A DNA stretch of 60,000 nucleotides from Neocallimastix lanati (nom. inval.) (GCA_016946835.1 JACVTC010000009.1:1712501-1772500); one strand, 5' to 3'; positions 32,203 to 45,776 are shown, counted from the stretch's first letter. A program made the numbers and translations. Notes: a model not told the origin generated them from the letters alone.

Positions 32203-33301
32203 TTTTATCCTTATTATTATATTATATTTTATTTATTTATTTTTTTATTTTTTTTTTTATATCCGCTTATAAATTAATGTTTAAATTTTTTTAATTTAAT
32301 TTAAATTTGAAATTTAATAATTAATATTATAAATAACAGGTTGTTTTTTTTTTTTTTTAATTTTTAAAATAATGAGTTTAAAAATATAATAGGTATATTG
32401 GTATATTGTTATTTATTTATTTATTAATTTATCTTATTTTATTTTTTTTTTAATTTTAATTATTTTATTATTCAATATCTATTATTTGAATATTTATTTA
32501 AAAAAATTTTAAATTATCATTATTTAATTTATATATATATATATTTATATTTTTTTTTTTTAAATGTTTTAAATTATAATAATATTGACATGTCTATTTT
32601 GACTAATTTAATTTTTCTTTTCTTAAAATTTTTATTTATATAATAACAATAAAAAAAAATGTTTTTTAAACATAATAAAAAAAAGAAGAAGAAAATATAT
32701 ACATATATATATAATTCAAACGATAAAAGAAATAATATTAAAAATAATATAAAAACTAAATAAAATAAAAACTAAAAAAAAAAAAAAATAAAATAAAAGA
32801 AAAATAAAAGAAATAAAATTTATAAAATTTAAATTATGGAATATAAATTAAAGAATATATAAAATTTGGAATATTAATTTTATGGAATATTGATATATTA
32901 AAAAAATCACAAAAACAAACGAATAAAAAAAAAAAAAAAAACCAATGATAAGGTAAATATTTTCATTTAATTTGTAATTAAGTTATAAACTTTATCCTAT
33001 ATTAAAAAATAAAAATAAAACAAATTATTAAAATGAATAAATTTATAATATATACTTTATTTCTTTTTTACTCTTTTTTTTTTTTTTTTTTATGAAGTGG
33101 TGAATCATTTTCATTATGTATTGGAATTTCTTTTTATATTTTTTTTATATTTCCTTAACAAAAATATTAAAGTTTATTAATAATAATTTTTAAAATATAA
33201 TAATAATTAAGATTTTATTATGTAATGAAACATATTGTTTTAATGTTACATAAATGTTTTAATATATATTAATAAAATTAAAAAATTAAAAAATTAAAAA
33301 T

Positions 33302-33336
<35 letters not shown>

Positions 33337-35395
33337 AATATTTAATATTTAATATTTAATATATATTATATTGTATAATATATATATAATATATATTAAT
33401 TTTTATTTTTTTAAAGTTTAAAATTAATTTTTTTTTTTTAAAAAAAAAAAAAAAAATCTAAAATAAAAAAATTTTGGTGGTTTAATCCTTTAACAAACCA
33501 TAACATTTTTTAATTTTATGTCATTTGTCATTTTAATTTATTTATACCAAATAAAGTTTTATAATAGTAGACCTCATTACAAAGTTAAAAAATTACTAAA
33601 ATTATCCTTTCTTTTTTAATAAAATTGAAGATGTTGATCTGTGTAACGTATTCATAACAAATTACATTAAAGAAAATTAATTTATTTATTTCACCTAAAA
33701 TTTATTTTTGAAACTTTTTTTTTGAATTTTGAAATCTTGAATTCTTTAATCATTTATATGAAAAATTCTTTAAACAAATATTTATAAATATAATAAAAAT
33801 ATATAGATAAATATAATAAAAAATATATAGATAAATAAATAAAAATATAAATACAAATATTTAATAAATAAATTAGTTATTTATATAAATATATAATAAA
33901 TAATAAATAAATAATATAGAAAGAGTATTTATTAATAATAAATATTAAATAATTAAATAATAAATAATAAATAATAAATAATAACTAATAACTAATAAAT
34001 AATAAATAATAAATGAACAAATGAAACTTTATTATAAATAATAAAGAGTTACCATTATGTTAACCTAAATTATGATATCTTTATTCAACTTTAAACCTTA
34101 TTTAATCTATAATCCAATTATGTATCAATTATATACCAGAATTTATTTAAATCTTATAGAAAATTGTTTCCACCTAACAAGGGAAAATATTTTTGCTATA
34201 CTTATAATGAAACAAGTCTAAATTTCTGTTAGCATTTAAAAATATTTAATATTAAATATTAAATATAAAATGTTAAATATTATAAAATATTTAAATATTT
34301 AAATATTTAAATATAAAATGTTAATTATTATAGAATAGTTAAATATTAAATGTTAAATATTTAAATAACAATAAAATATTTTTATTATATTCAAAATGGA
34401 TATAAAATTTTAATTTTTTGAAATCAACTCAAATCTTAATGAATTTTATAAATAATAAAATTATAATTAAAATCATAAATAATAAAATTATAATTAAAAT
34501 CATAATAAAATAATAAGAACATAAAACTATTAATTACTAAGTAGTAACAAATAACAAATAACAACTAAAATTACATAATAATAATAAATTCAAAAATATA
34601 TATATATATATATATTATTATTTATAAAATTTTAATTTTTTGAAATCCACTCAAATCTTTTTGAATTTTATAAATAAAAAAATTATAATTAAAAATTAAT
34701 AAGTAGTAACAAATAGCAACTAATATTACATAATAATAATAATTAAAAAATATTATTTATATTTCAATAAAAATGTAATATATGTAAATATACAAAAAAA
34801 TAACAATAAAGTATTGAATATTTAAATATTTTTTATTATATATATCATTATAATAAAAATAATCTATAGTTTGCAATAGTATATATATACTTATATTTTA
34901 ATTCTCAAAATAAAAATAAAAATAAAAAATATAAATAATTAATATTAAATATTTTATAATATTTAATATTATCATTTTTCATGATATAAATTATTTATAA
35001 TATTAATAATATTTTATAATATTTAATATTTAATATTATCATTTTTCATGATATAAAAAAAAATAAGTCATTCATTTTATTTAACCAATAAACTTCTAGT
35101 TTAATTAAATATTCATTACAAATAAAAATTTAAAATTTTTTTTATTTAAATTTTTAAATTTTATTAATTATCATAAAATCATATAATTTTATTTTATTTT
35201 ATTTTATTTTATTAGATATGATTTTTAAATTATTTTATTAAAGGATTAATTTTTAAATTTTTAAAAGATTAATTTTTAAATTTTTAAAATTTATTTTTTA
35301 ATTAATTTTATATTAATTTTCATATTGTGATGTACAACTCAAAAATTCGATGTTGGGATTTATTTGTTAAATTTATTAAAGTATTATTTATTTTT
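32203..35395. other. A+T-rich intergenic tract
   Basis: No gene seen on either strand. Contains poly-A (about 33,303-33,333) followed by ATATTTAAT repeats, AAT/AAAT runs (33,900-34,015) and a roughly 100-bp direct duplication (about 34,406-34,500 and 34,625-34,700, landmark TTTTAATTTTTTGAAATC). Confidence 0.65.
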
Positions 35396-35535
35396 TTAAT
35401 TTTATTATTGAAATTATATATATTTAAAAACTATCTAATAACTTTCTTATACTTTTAATTATACATTTAATTTTATTATTGAAATTACATATATTTAAAA
35501 ACTATCTAACAACTTTCTTATACTTTTAATTACAC
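35396..35535 (+). repeat. Two-copy tandem repeat, unit about 72 bp
   Basis: Two adjacent units, each with TTTAATTTTATTATTGAAAT through AACTTTCTTATACTTTTAAT, differing at a few bases. Non-coding. Confidence 0.85.
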
Positions 35536-35633
35536 ACTAACTTACATTACATTACTTACATTACAAACACTTCTCATAATTCAGAGAAATGTTTTATTTT
35601 TATGTTATTTATTGAACAATATTGCTAATTTTA

Positions 35634-35712
35634 GGCATTCAAATACAATGATATAGTTTTAGCATATATATTGATATAAACGATATAGGTTGTTTGATTG
35701 TATTTGTATGCC
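35634..35712. repeat. Inverted repeat, possible small MITE or hairpin
   Basis: GGCATTCAAATACAAT at the left pairs with ATTGTATTTGTATGCC at the right (one mismatch), leaving about 47 nt between. A third copy of the arm, GGCATACAAATACAATATCA, lies at 35,799-35,818, and ATAAACGATATAGG also recurs at about 35,848. Confidence 0.6.
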
Positions 35713-35820
35713 AAATATATGTAAATATCGTTCAAACTAGTATCAACTTAAACAATCATAATTTATATATATATTTTGATGAACAATTAATGCTAAATGG
35801 CATACAAATACAATATCAAC

Positions 35821-37090
35821 ATTTTAGACATTTATATTAATAAACGATATAGGGTTTTGATGCTAAAACTATGCTAAAACAGCTATCAAATTCATCAGAA
35901 AATAAATAAATTAAAAAAAAAAAATAAAATAAATAAAAAATGCAAATCATACACATGCCTAGTTTTAGCATAAATATAGTATAAAATAAATATATTAGCA
36001 ATATATGTTTATAATAGTTTATTAATATATAAAAGCTATATTGTTAATTAATTAAACATATGCATATATTGCTAATATATAACCATACCAGCTATATTGT
36101 TAATTGAATATATCAAAGCTATATTGTTAATTGAATATACAAAGCTATATTGTTTAATTAATATGCAAAGCTCTATTGTTAATTGATTAATTGTTTCTGT
36201 GATTAAAATAAACTATTGAATGAATATAAATTAATAATTATTATTTAAGGAAATATTTAATAACTATATAAATATAAAATAATAAGAATATAATTAAAAC
36301 ATTGATTTATGCTATATAATTTATTAATAATTATAAATATAATTAATATTAAATCAAGCCCACATTTTAAAAATATTATAAAATCATTAGATTTAGATTT
36401 GATTTATGACATCAATTTATGATTGAATAATAAAAACTATTTTATATTAATTAAGGTTTGAATATTTCATTTTATATCAATTGTTTTATATTGTTTAATT
36501 TTTTTTTTTTTTTTAAAAAAAAATATTTAATTATTAATGAAAAAAAAAAAAAAAAAAAGATTGAATAAAATAGTTAAATAATAATTAATAATAATTAATA
36601 ATTAAATAATAATAAAATAGCATGAAAAAATATTAATATTAAATATGAATTATTAAAATTTGATTAAAGAAATTAATTTTTTTTTATATAAATGGTTTAT
36701 TTTAAATTTTTTTAAAATTTTATTACAAAAAAGGTCAAATTCAATTCGAATTAAATATGAGAAAAAAAATTTTTTTTTATAGAAATGTTTTAAATAGGAT
36801 AATTATCATTGTAATTTACTTTTATTATATTCTTTGACTCAAGTAAAAGTTACACCTCTTAATGAGAATTGGAGAATTCATTTAAGAACTTTTTATTACT
36901 ATCAATGTAATTAATAATTATTATAATAATAAGAAAAAAAAAAAAAAAAAAAAACTTATATTAGTAAATTATTATTAAGAAAAATAAAATTTAAATAACA
37001 TTAATAATAGAACTTAAACAAACAAACAAAAAAAAAAAACGTACAATCTTATTATTATTTATTATTATTAGAAATATAATCTTTATATTA

Positions 37091-37131
<41 letters not shown>

Positions 37132-37651
37132 ATTATTATTATTATTATTATTATTAGGAAATTTTTTTTTATTTTTTTTATTATTTTATTATTTTTGTTG
37201 TTTTCATATAATTAAAAAAAAATTGATTAACTAATGAGTAGAAGACATACATTTTCAAGTTTAATGAAAAGCTTATAAATATGGATATACCAATAGGAAA
37301 AATTAATAATAATAATAATATAATAAAAGAAATGTGTACCGATTAGCAGGGTAACATTTCTATAATAGATTTCTTATAGAATTTTTTATTTATTATATTT
37401 ATTTACACAGAAAAAAAAAAAAAAAAAAGAAAAAGGAGAAGGAATATTTAAATGTGGTGTAATATTGTATCACTAAATAAATAAATTAGTTTCAGTAAAA
37501 AAAAAATTCATTTTAAATTAAACTGATTGGGTAAATGTAATAAATATGGATTAAATATAGAATAATTTGAGATTCAAAAATTATTAATAATTTATTATTT
37601 AGTTTGTGACTTTTTTTGTAAAAGTAGCTGTATTTATATATTTATTTATAT
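35821..37651. other. A+T-rich tract with short tandem repeats
   Basis: 36,010-36,190 contains four to five degenerate copies of an element with AAGCTATATTGTTAATTGAA. TTA runs are at 37,090-37,156. No gene seen. Confidence 0.65.
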
Positions 37652-37884
37652 GGGAGAGGTCCAAAACGCCAATTTTCACGTGATATATCAAACTTTGAGG
37701 CTTTTTAAATTAATAGTTATATGATACTATTATTAATTTGTAATTTTTTTTCTTAAATTTATTAAGTGAATAATTAAATAAATTATAATGGTTAGATAAA
37801 AATAAATATTTTTTTACAAAAAAAAAAAATAAATTAAAATATTCAAACAATTAAAAGGTTTATTTTTTGTAAAAAAAAAAAAAA

Positions 37885-38560
37885 AAAAAAAAAATATTAA
37901 TAAAATACTTTAACAATTATATAGATTTATTTATTTAAAAAAATATTAATAAAATACTTTAACAATTATATAGATTTATTTATTTAAAAAAAATGGGTGT
38001 GGGGCATTTCGCCAAATTGCATTTCGCCAAATTGCATTTCGCCAATTTTTTTGAAAGCATGTGGCGTAATAAAAAAATATGGAATTCCGCCAAATTGCAA
38101 TTCGCCAAGTCGCATTTCGCCAAATTGAAAATTATTAAATAAATAAATAAATCATTAAATAAAATTAATTATTATTAATATCGAATAAAAACAATTTTAA
38201 AAAAAATATATTTTGAATTAATATTTATTTATTTATTCATTTATTTATATCAATACTCTACTTGTCGAAATGCAACCCGGCGAAAAGCAACTTGGGGAAA
38301 TGCAACATTTTAATACTACGCCTCTTGGCGAAATGCAACCTGGCGAAATGCAATTTGGGGAAATGCAACTCTCCCAAAAAAAATATTAATAAAATACTTT
38401 AACAATTATATAGATTTATTTATTTAAAAAAATATTAATAAAATACTTTAACAATTATATAGATTTATTTATTTAAAAAATATTAAAATATTTAAACAAC
38501 TATTAATAAAATACTTTAGCAATTATATAGATTTATTTATTTAAAAAAAATATTAATAAA
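37885..38560 (+). repeat. 48-bp tandem repeats interrupted by a MITE
   Basis: Units of about 48 bp containing AATACTTTAACAATTATATA and GATTTATTTATTTAA: about two on the left (37,893-37,993) and about three to four on the right (38,376-38,560). The MITE splits the array. Confidence 0.85.
37995..38375. mobile_element. MULE-type MITE with 9-bp target duplication
   Basis: 381 bp. The ends are GGGTGTGGGGCATTTCGCC on the left and, inverted, GGGAGAGTTGCATTTCCCC on the right. AAAAAAAAT (9 bp) occurs directly before and after, the target-duplication size typical of MULEs. The arms are built from several copies of a 15-mer GCATTTCGCCAAATT, in opposite orientation in the two arms, so it can fold on itself. 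The GGG(A/T)G(A/T)G end resembles the left terminus of the surrounding MULE. Confidence 0.75.
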
Positions 38561-38869
38561 ATATTTAAACAATTATTAATAAAATTAATTATAAATATTA
38601 ATAATAAAATATAAAAATATAAAAATATATTATTAATATTAATAATAAAGTATAAAAATATAGGATTATTTATTTTAAAAAAAATATTAATAAAATATTT
38701 AAACAATTATTAATAAAATTAATTATAATAATAAAATTATAGAATACTTATTTAAAATACATAAATTTTATCAAGTATATAAACATTTTAACTTTTTAAT
38801 AATTATAAAATTTTAATTAATAAATTTAATTATAAGTTTTTGTATGAAAGAATTTTAATGATTTTTTCT

Positions 38870-40330
38870 TTTGGAAATTCCTCTGTCATTTCATAATTAT
38901 TTATTATAAAATAATATTTATAAAATAATATTTATAAAATATTATTTAAATTAGTTAAACATTCAGACCACAATTTAGTAAGATCACTTCTATCATATTT
39001 AATATCAATTAACTTGGCTTCTTTAATTTTTGTATTTTTCAATTAAGATATTAATTTCATCAGTTTTTGTTTTTATTTTTTTTCATTCTCCAAATTCCTT
39101 TTATTTTCATTTGGTAATCATAATATGATAAATATTCCTGTTCTTTTAATTTATTTATTAATTCATAAAAAATTTGGTTTCATTGGAAATAGTTTATTTA
39201 AAGAATTATTGAGTGATTCTGAAGCATTATTAGTTATATGTTCAATATTATTATAATAATTCCAACTTTTCATATCGTAACCAAATAAATATGTTTCATA
39301 AAAATATTCTAAAAATTTTAAAAATAGACAAGAATTTTTTTCAATGGATTTAGTTTTAATTAATGAAAAAAATATCCATTATGTATTCAGGGTTGATAAA
39401 TGGTAAGTTTGAAATTCCTTTGTAATAATTAAATATTTTTTCATCATCGTTCACTCCATTACAGCACAATTCATTTTTTTTAATTTCTAATAAATTTTTA
39501 TAATGCCAAATACAGTATTTAATATTTATATTAGGAAATATTTTTTTAACTGCTTTGGATATGCCTTTTTCAAAATCGCAATGTACATTTTTTGGTTCAG
39601 TTATAATATTATTATTAGAATTTTGTTTTAATTTATTGAATAATATTTTATATGTTTTTTGCTTTTTATTTATTAATATTGCATAAGAAGTAGTATAAAA
39701 ACTATTCAATTCTTTAACGTAAGTTCTAGTAATAAACACTTGTTGACTAAATTTAGGTGCGATATAAAAAGTACAATCCACAAATATATCATTATTATAT
39801 TTCTTAAATAATTTTGCTTGAAAAGGGGATTGAAAAATTACTAAATCAGAATTTTTGAATATCATAAAATCTTCATTTCGTTCAGTTTTATAATATTCAG
39901 ATTTATTAGGAATTTCATTAAAAGTTGTTACATTGGATGGTAGTTTTTTATTAATACTTCTTAATATTAGAGTTTTAACTGAAATATATTCTGGACACGG
40001 ATATATAAATCCTATTTCTTTAGAAATTTCATTATATAGTCTTTTTCGTTTTATATCAAAAGGATTTGAATGTTTTTTAATTTCATCTTTAATTTTATGT
40101 TTCATTACAGATAGGGATACACTGTATTCGTTTCCAGTGATTATGAAACTCTCATATTTTAAGATTTCTTTCTCATTATTTAAAAATAATAAAAGATTTA
40201 CATTTATTATTTTTTTTATATTCGGTACATTTATAAATTCTTGAATTATCTTTCCTTGAATGTGAAAAATTAAATTTATATTGTTTATTGTTTATTAATA
40301 ATGATTTGTTCTTCTCCTTTGTTATATTCA
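38870..40330 (-). pseudogene. MULE transposase (frameshifted)
   Basis: The central open part (39,356-40,105, 249 residues) contains NNDIFVDCTFYIAPKFSQQV (Asp110, first catalytic acid), NVHCDFEKGISKAVKKIFP (Asp177, second) and YCIWHYK (C-x2-H), the MULE DDE signature order. Upstream, at about 40,180-40,290, a shifted frame reads YKFNFSHSRKDNSRIYKC and KCKSFIIFK, compatible with a FLYWCH-type zinc finger that ends in a His-x-His piece after a frameshift. Downstream, at about 39,200-39,330, another frame reads WNYYNNIEHITNNASESLNN, which carries the third acidic residue (TNNASE). At least two frameshifts separate the parts, so the gene is broken. Confidence 0.8.
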
Positions 40331-40774
40331 CTTATATAAATAGTTATGTTTTCTTCCATTATAATTTTAATATATAATTTTTAATTATATCTTTTAAATC
40401 ATTATATTAATTATCTAAATATTATTTTTTAATATTAATTCTGAACAATTAAATATTCAATTTTTTTTAAAAGATAAAAAGTATTTTAATTATTTCTTTT
40501 TCTTTTAATTTTTTAAAAAAAAACAGATACATAAAGTATATATGAAAATATTTTTATTTTTATTATTTAAAAATAAATTATTTATTTAATGTATATAAAA
40601 AAATTTAATTATTTATTTATTCTAAATTAATATTAATTATTTTTTTTTAATATATATTAATAAAGAATTTATGAATTAATTAATTATTTTATTTATATAT
40701 TATAATCTAATTAAATTATTAACTTTTAAGTCTTTTTAAAACAACAAATATATATAGCATTTTTTAGCATATAA

Positions 40775-41240
40775 AGTAGAACTGGGCTTTCTACTGGTTG
40801 TTATGTGGCGGACTTAATAATCATCTGGTGTCCAGTCGACCCCTGCTTGTATCTATCCTTAATCTGATTTTCCCGATAGGGTTTGGAGAAAGGGTAAAGG
40901 GGTTATAATGGCACAATTTCAGGTAAGTATTAATTCCGCTCCTACCATTATTGGATTGCCACGTATTTAATCTCTATATTTGATCACCCATAGCATCCTA
41001 GTGTAGTTGTATAGCCTATACTGAGAGGGTTATGAGTTCAATTTCTATAGGATGGAATGGATGTTATTTGGCAAGACATGTCTACTGGAGCTACCTCTGC
41101 TTAGGAATTTGGAGCGCCGACGTCGTACTGATATAGTATAAGATATATATACCAAAGTATATATGCTCTTTACACGCCCATATATATAATATGGGATAGA
41201 CATGTGAATTCATATGTGTAAAAAACCTATTTATATATCT
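40775..41240 (+). other. Less A+T-rich island with tRNA-like core, SINE candidate
   Basis: About 450 bp markedly richer in G+C than its surroundings, without protein motifs. Bases 40,994-41,054 form a 61-nt tRNA-like core: CATCCTA and TAGGATG are a perfect 7-bp outer stem, a box-A-like AGTGTAGTTGTATAGC and a box-B-like TATGAGTTCAATTTC lie inside. It is shorter than a real tRNA and the anticodon arm is poor, so it is a tRNA-derived repeat rather than a working tRNA gene. Confidence 0.4.
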
Positions 41241-41786
41241 CTACAATACGGTTGCGGTAATATATAAATAGTAATTGAAATGTGAACAACAAATTTTAAT
41301 TTTTGAAATTTCAATTTACAGTTATAATTTAAATCTTATAAAAATATTATTTTGTAATTTTTATTTATATATAAATTATATATAAAATAAAAGGTTTAAT
41401 CCTATTATTAAGATGTTATAATAACAACTAAAGTTTTAGTTATAATATAAAAAATTAATATTTTAAATAATATAAATTTAAATATAAATTTATAAAATAT
41501 ATAAAAATAAGGTTATAAGGAAAATAATTATTTATCATTTTCCTTATAACATGATTGTCAAAAAAAAAAAAATTATATAAAAATATTTTATTTTTTAATG
41601 ACCTTTTTAATTTTTATTTATTTATTTATTTACTTATTTATATATACATTTATTTCTTTTTTACTTAAAATTATATTAAATTTTATGGAGTTATAATATA
41701 AATTTTAAAAGTCACAAATAAATAGATGACTTATTAAAATTTCAAAAAAAAAAAAAAAATTGGCGTTTTGGACCACATTCAATAAT

Positions 41787-43776
41787 TGTTAGAATAAATG
41801 TATAAAAAATAAGCTTCATATATATTGAAACATTTAGTGATGAAAATAATGTATAAGCCACAATGTATTAATATAAAACTGATCAAAATGATCAAGATTA
41901 CAAAATTGAAGAAACTCGTAAAATATAAAATAGTTGGAAAAAAAGGAAGTTATTGCATGTTAAATAAAGCTCCAAAAAATATAAAATTATTAATTTAATA
42001 GGGAAAAGCACACTTAAACGTATATAAAAGAAAATTATATATCTTCATACTTGAGACTTTTAATAGAAATTATAATTTGATATTTATAACAAATGAACTC
42101 TTGGCTATTTAGCAATGAAATATATCTGTAGATAAAGGAACCTACCATGTGATAAACTATTTCCATCCCATGAATATATAAAACCCAATTTAATAATAAA
42201 TATTATGGAGATTTAAACAATCCTATATTAGATAATGATTCTTTTTAAACAACAAAACACATTATTTAAAGTATAGTTATTTTAATGAGTATTTCTACAT
42301 TTCTACATATCAAACTCATATATATAAATATAAACTACAATAATGGAGGAGGTATATGTCAGAGATCCCATACAAAATAATTTAAACTATAATATCCCAA
42401 ATATTCAAGGGGAAAATATAATAGATTGGTAATTCCTAGAGTGAAATGGGTGCATTCTAACAATAATAGTATTATTAAAACCTAGCGTGCAATGGGTTTA
42501 GATCATTAACTAATTCAATATAAACATAATGCAAACCTTGGTGAAGAAAGGTATAATAAAATAATAAATATAACCATGAGTTATATACAAAATGGATGAT
42601 GATTATCCATCTACAAACTGTATTTATTGAATGCTAAGTATTTTAAAGTTATAATCATTAAACTTTTATCATTAATATTTTAATGTTGAGAAAATTTCAA
42701 ATATATAAAATCCATTTTAGAAATTTCGATTTTAGGGGAGAGTCGACATTAATAGAAATAAAGATAATATAATATTAAAGAAAAGTTACTTAACTGATTC
42801 TTTGAGCTGATTATTTTAAAAAAAAATAATTTATCTTGGAAAGGAATAAATAGCCTAATAGTGAAAATTAACAAAAAATTAACCTACAAAAAAAAAAAGA
42901 ATTAACTGAAATATTGAATCTTAATCAATTATGAAACAATATATAGTATTTACTAATAAGCTTAAATGACAAGAATAATACAATTAATTATAAATGCAAT
43001 CAATTTTAATACCCAAAGATTATGATTTATCAAGTACACTAATATATAATAATTAACAATTTATATTAATAGTTATTGCTAAAACTAATAAATCGAAAAT
43101 ATATAAAAGTTATTGCTTATCTTCAAAACGGATCATAAGTATAAGTGATGTAAAAACCAAATATATAAGAGGTATTCACATAAATTGAGATGGTATAATA
43201 TCACCCTTCAAAAGAAAGGTTTCTATCATACAAATGGTATATATATAAACTATATATAATAAGAGATATTATAAATACATCCAATATAAATGGTGTAAAA
43301 ATATTAAATACTTAGTTTTAGGAGGAAATTATTGGATTATAAATATATTTAAGAAATTATTTTAACAATATTTGAAAATTAAATTAAAGAATTAATATAA
43401 TATAAAATTACTATAATTCATATAAAATTAAAGGTTAATTTTGAATAGAAATAACTAATAGTTTAATAATATCAAGTATACAATATTATATAATAGAATA
43501 ATTTTATATACACATATTAACCAGTAAAACCAATTTATTCATTATAGAATAACTTGGTTTAAGGAGGAATGTTAGAATGATAAAAAGATGTGAAATGTAT
43601 GAAAAATAAGCTTCAAATGTATTGAAACATATTGTAAAATAAATAATGAAAGTCACAATGTATTAATATAAAAGCATTTAATTTAGAATAATTAAAAATT
43701 AGTAACTTTTTTCTATCATATAATATATTTAATAAAATTGACATAATTATAAACCATAAATTCCTGACTCTTAATC
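41787..43776 (+). mobile_element. Decayed relative of the cargo LTR element, no ORF
   Basis: 5' LTR start TGTTAGAATAAATG at 41,787 (LTR truncated near 41,880). The 3' LTR 43,570-43,776 starts TGTTAGAATGATAAAAAG after a purine tract GGAGGAA and ends near GACTCTTAATCA. The internal part aligns by eye with 27.7-29.56 kb of the cargo element: TAGAGTGAAATG and TAGCGTGCAATG motifs (42,437; 42,483), a segment with GGTATAATATCACCCTTCAA (about 43,192-43,211) and AGAAAGGTTTC. No ORF corresponding to the 352-residue protein is present. No target duplication recognised. Confidence 0.8.
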
Positions 43777-43960
43777 AATGGAGATATATGTAGGAATGTT
43801 AGGGAATACAGTCCTAAGCAGATGTATAATGACGTATGGAGGAGTAATGCTGTACTAGTATACCAGTTTGTCACATATCTGTTATGGTTATAATGGGAGA
43901 TGGGTACTCATCATGTGTTTCTAAATTTTTTTTTTCAAGACTCATAACAATAATAAAATA
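43777..43960. other. Unassigned less A+T-rich segment
   Basis: About 130 bp with relatively high G content between the LTR and the minisatellite. Short frames only; nothing recognised. Confidence 0.4.
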
Positions 43961-44210
43961 ATAAATAATAAATAATAAATAATAAATAATAAATAATAAA
44001 TAATAAATAATAAATAATAAATAATAAATAATAAATAATAAATAATAAATAATAAATAATAAATAATAAATAATAAATAATAAATAATAATAATAATAAT
44101 AAATAATAAATAATAAATAATAAATAATAAATAATAAATAATAAATAATAAATAATAAATAATAAATAATAAATAATAAATAATAAATAATAAATAATAA
44201 ATAATAAATT
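43961..44210. repeat. AATAAAT 7-bp minisatellite
   Basis: Roughly 35 tandem copies of the heptamer AATAAAT with one short interruption of pure AAT units near 44,085-44,100. Confidence 0.95.
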
Positions 44211-44825
44211 GAAATAATTAATATATCAAAACCATTAATTTAAAAATTTAAGATATCACTGAAGAAGAACAAACTAAAAATTTTATATATAAAGAATTAT
44301 ATTTAAATAATTGATATATAAAAAAAAATATATATATATATAATTTTGTATTGCATCAATTTTTATTGTTATAGTCTTTTTTTTTTACTTTTTTTTTTTT
44401 TTATTTTTATTTTTTAATTTTTATTATTTACTTTTTATTATTTTATAGGATTTTATTTTTCTATATTATTTTTACTTTTAGTATATTTTCATAATATGAC
44501 AATATTGAATCAATAATTAAAAATAAAATAAAAAAAAAAAATTTTTTTTTTTATTTTTATAAATATATAAATATTTATAATTTGTAAAAAAATATATATT
44601 AAAAGTTTTGTGATTAAATTATTATTTCTTTATAAAAAATAAAAAAAAAAAATCAAATTAACCCCCCCCCTCTGTGGTCTGTACCACATGGATTCGTTTG
44701 TTTAACTTTTATTAAAAGATAGATAGTGGATGTAAAGATTCCTATGTTTTTAATTTGAATGCTATATTTATTTAAGATAAAATCATCATACTATTATATA
44801 TATATATATTTTTTTATTTTTTTAC

Positions 44826-44856
<31 letters not shown>

Positions 44857-45770
44857 GCTATTTTATATTTGTTCCTTTTTCATTATTCATATCTATTGAA
44901 TGTAAATGTCATAGTTTCCATCAAGTTCTATCTTTTTTTATTTTATTTTTAGTTGTATTTTTTTTTTAATTTTTTTTTTTTTCAATGTTGTATTATAATA
45001 AAAGTTATTATTGTATTATTCTCATTAAAATTAATAATAATTTTAAAATTAGCTATATTATTAATTATATTCTTCATTTTTACTATTCATAAAAGAAATC
45101 ACAATCATTTTTATTTTATATTTTATTATATATATATATATATATATGTAACTTTAAATATCCATAATCCGTAATAAATAATATTAGAAAAATTAGTTGG
45201 AATTTATACTGAAATTATATTTATAAAATATCTGAAGTAATATCATATCATTAATTATTAAGATGGTTTAATTAATGATAAAAAAAAAAAAAAAAAAAAA
45301 AAAAGAAGAGTGTTGAATCTTAATCGTTAGTTGCTTTCGCTAAATATTAAAAATATAATCGATTAACATCATATTTTTTGAAGTCATTTGGAATAATAAT
45401 TAATCATACTTTGTTCTGATATTTAAGTTCTAACATAATTTGTAAAGATTTTTTTTTTGTTTTATAGCCGTAAATATTGTGTACTTTAACTTTATTTTTT
45501 TTTATTTATTAATTAAATATATTATTTTTTTATAAAAAAAATAACATAATTAATAAAAAAATAAAATAAAATAAAATAAAATATTATTTGTCCAAATTGA
45601 ATATCATAATTTTTTTAAATAGTAATATGAAAAACATAATTATTTTTTTAAATATAAAAGTAATATTTAAAAAAAAAAAGTGTATAAATAAATTAAGAAA
45701 AAAAAAAAAGTTCATAGACAACGAATCTCACCTCTAGATTATAAGATTTCTATTTAAAGGGAATTCTTAT
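44211..45770. other. A+T-rich spacer
   Basis: No gene seen. Includes a C9 run at 44,662-44,670, next to CTGTGGTCTGTACCACATGG (44,672-44,691), whose theme GTGG..GTACCAC recurs at about 55,640. A 73-codon ORF at 44,953-45,174 is made of T/A-rich low-complexity sequence and is rejected. Confidence 0.6.
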
Positions 45771-45776
45771 TCCAGA

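Larger units (their letters stand above)
37652..41780 (-). mobile_element. Mutator-like (MULE) DNA transposon, probably inactive
   Basis: The left end GGGAGAGGTCCAAAACGCCA (37,652) and the right end, read inverted (GAATGTGGTCCAAAACGCCA, up to 41,780), form terminal inverted repeats that match perfectly over GGTCCAAAACGCCAATTTT and are degenerate in the outermost 6 bases. A broken MULE transposase lies inside on the minus strand. No 9-10-bp target duplication could be recognised; the right flank is occupied by another LTR element starting at 41,787. A tandem repeat with a nested MITE and a tRNA-like sequence are also inside. Confidence 0.65.

Noticed and set aside
39933-40244. 103-codon plus-strand ORF
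   Set aside because: Antisense to the MULE transposase.
43961-44210. Possible CRISPR or centromeric array
   Set aside because: Pure 7-bp tandem repeat without spacers; an ordinary minisatellite. No CRISPR-like array was seen anywhere.
44953-45174. 73-codon ORF ending in alternating Tyr-Ile
   Set aside because: T/A-rich low-complexity sequence and a TA run.
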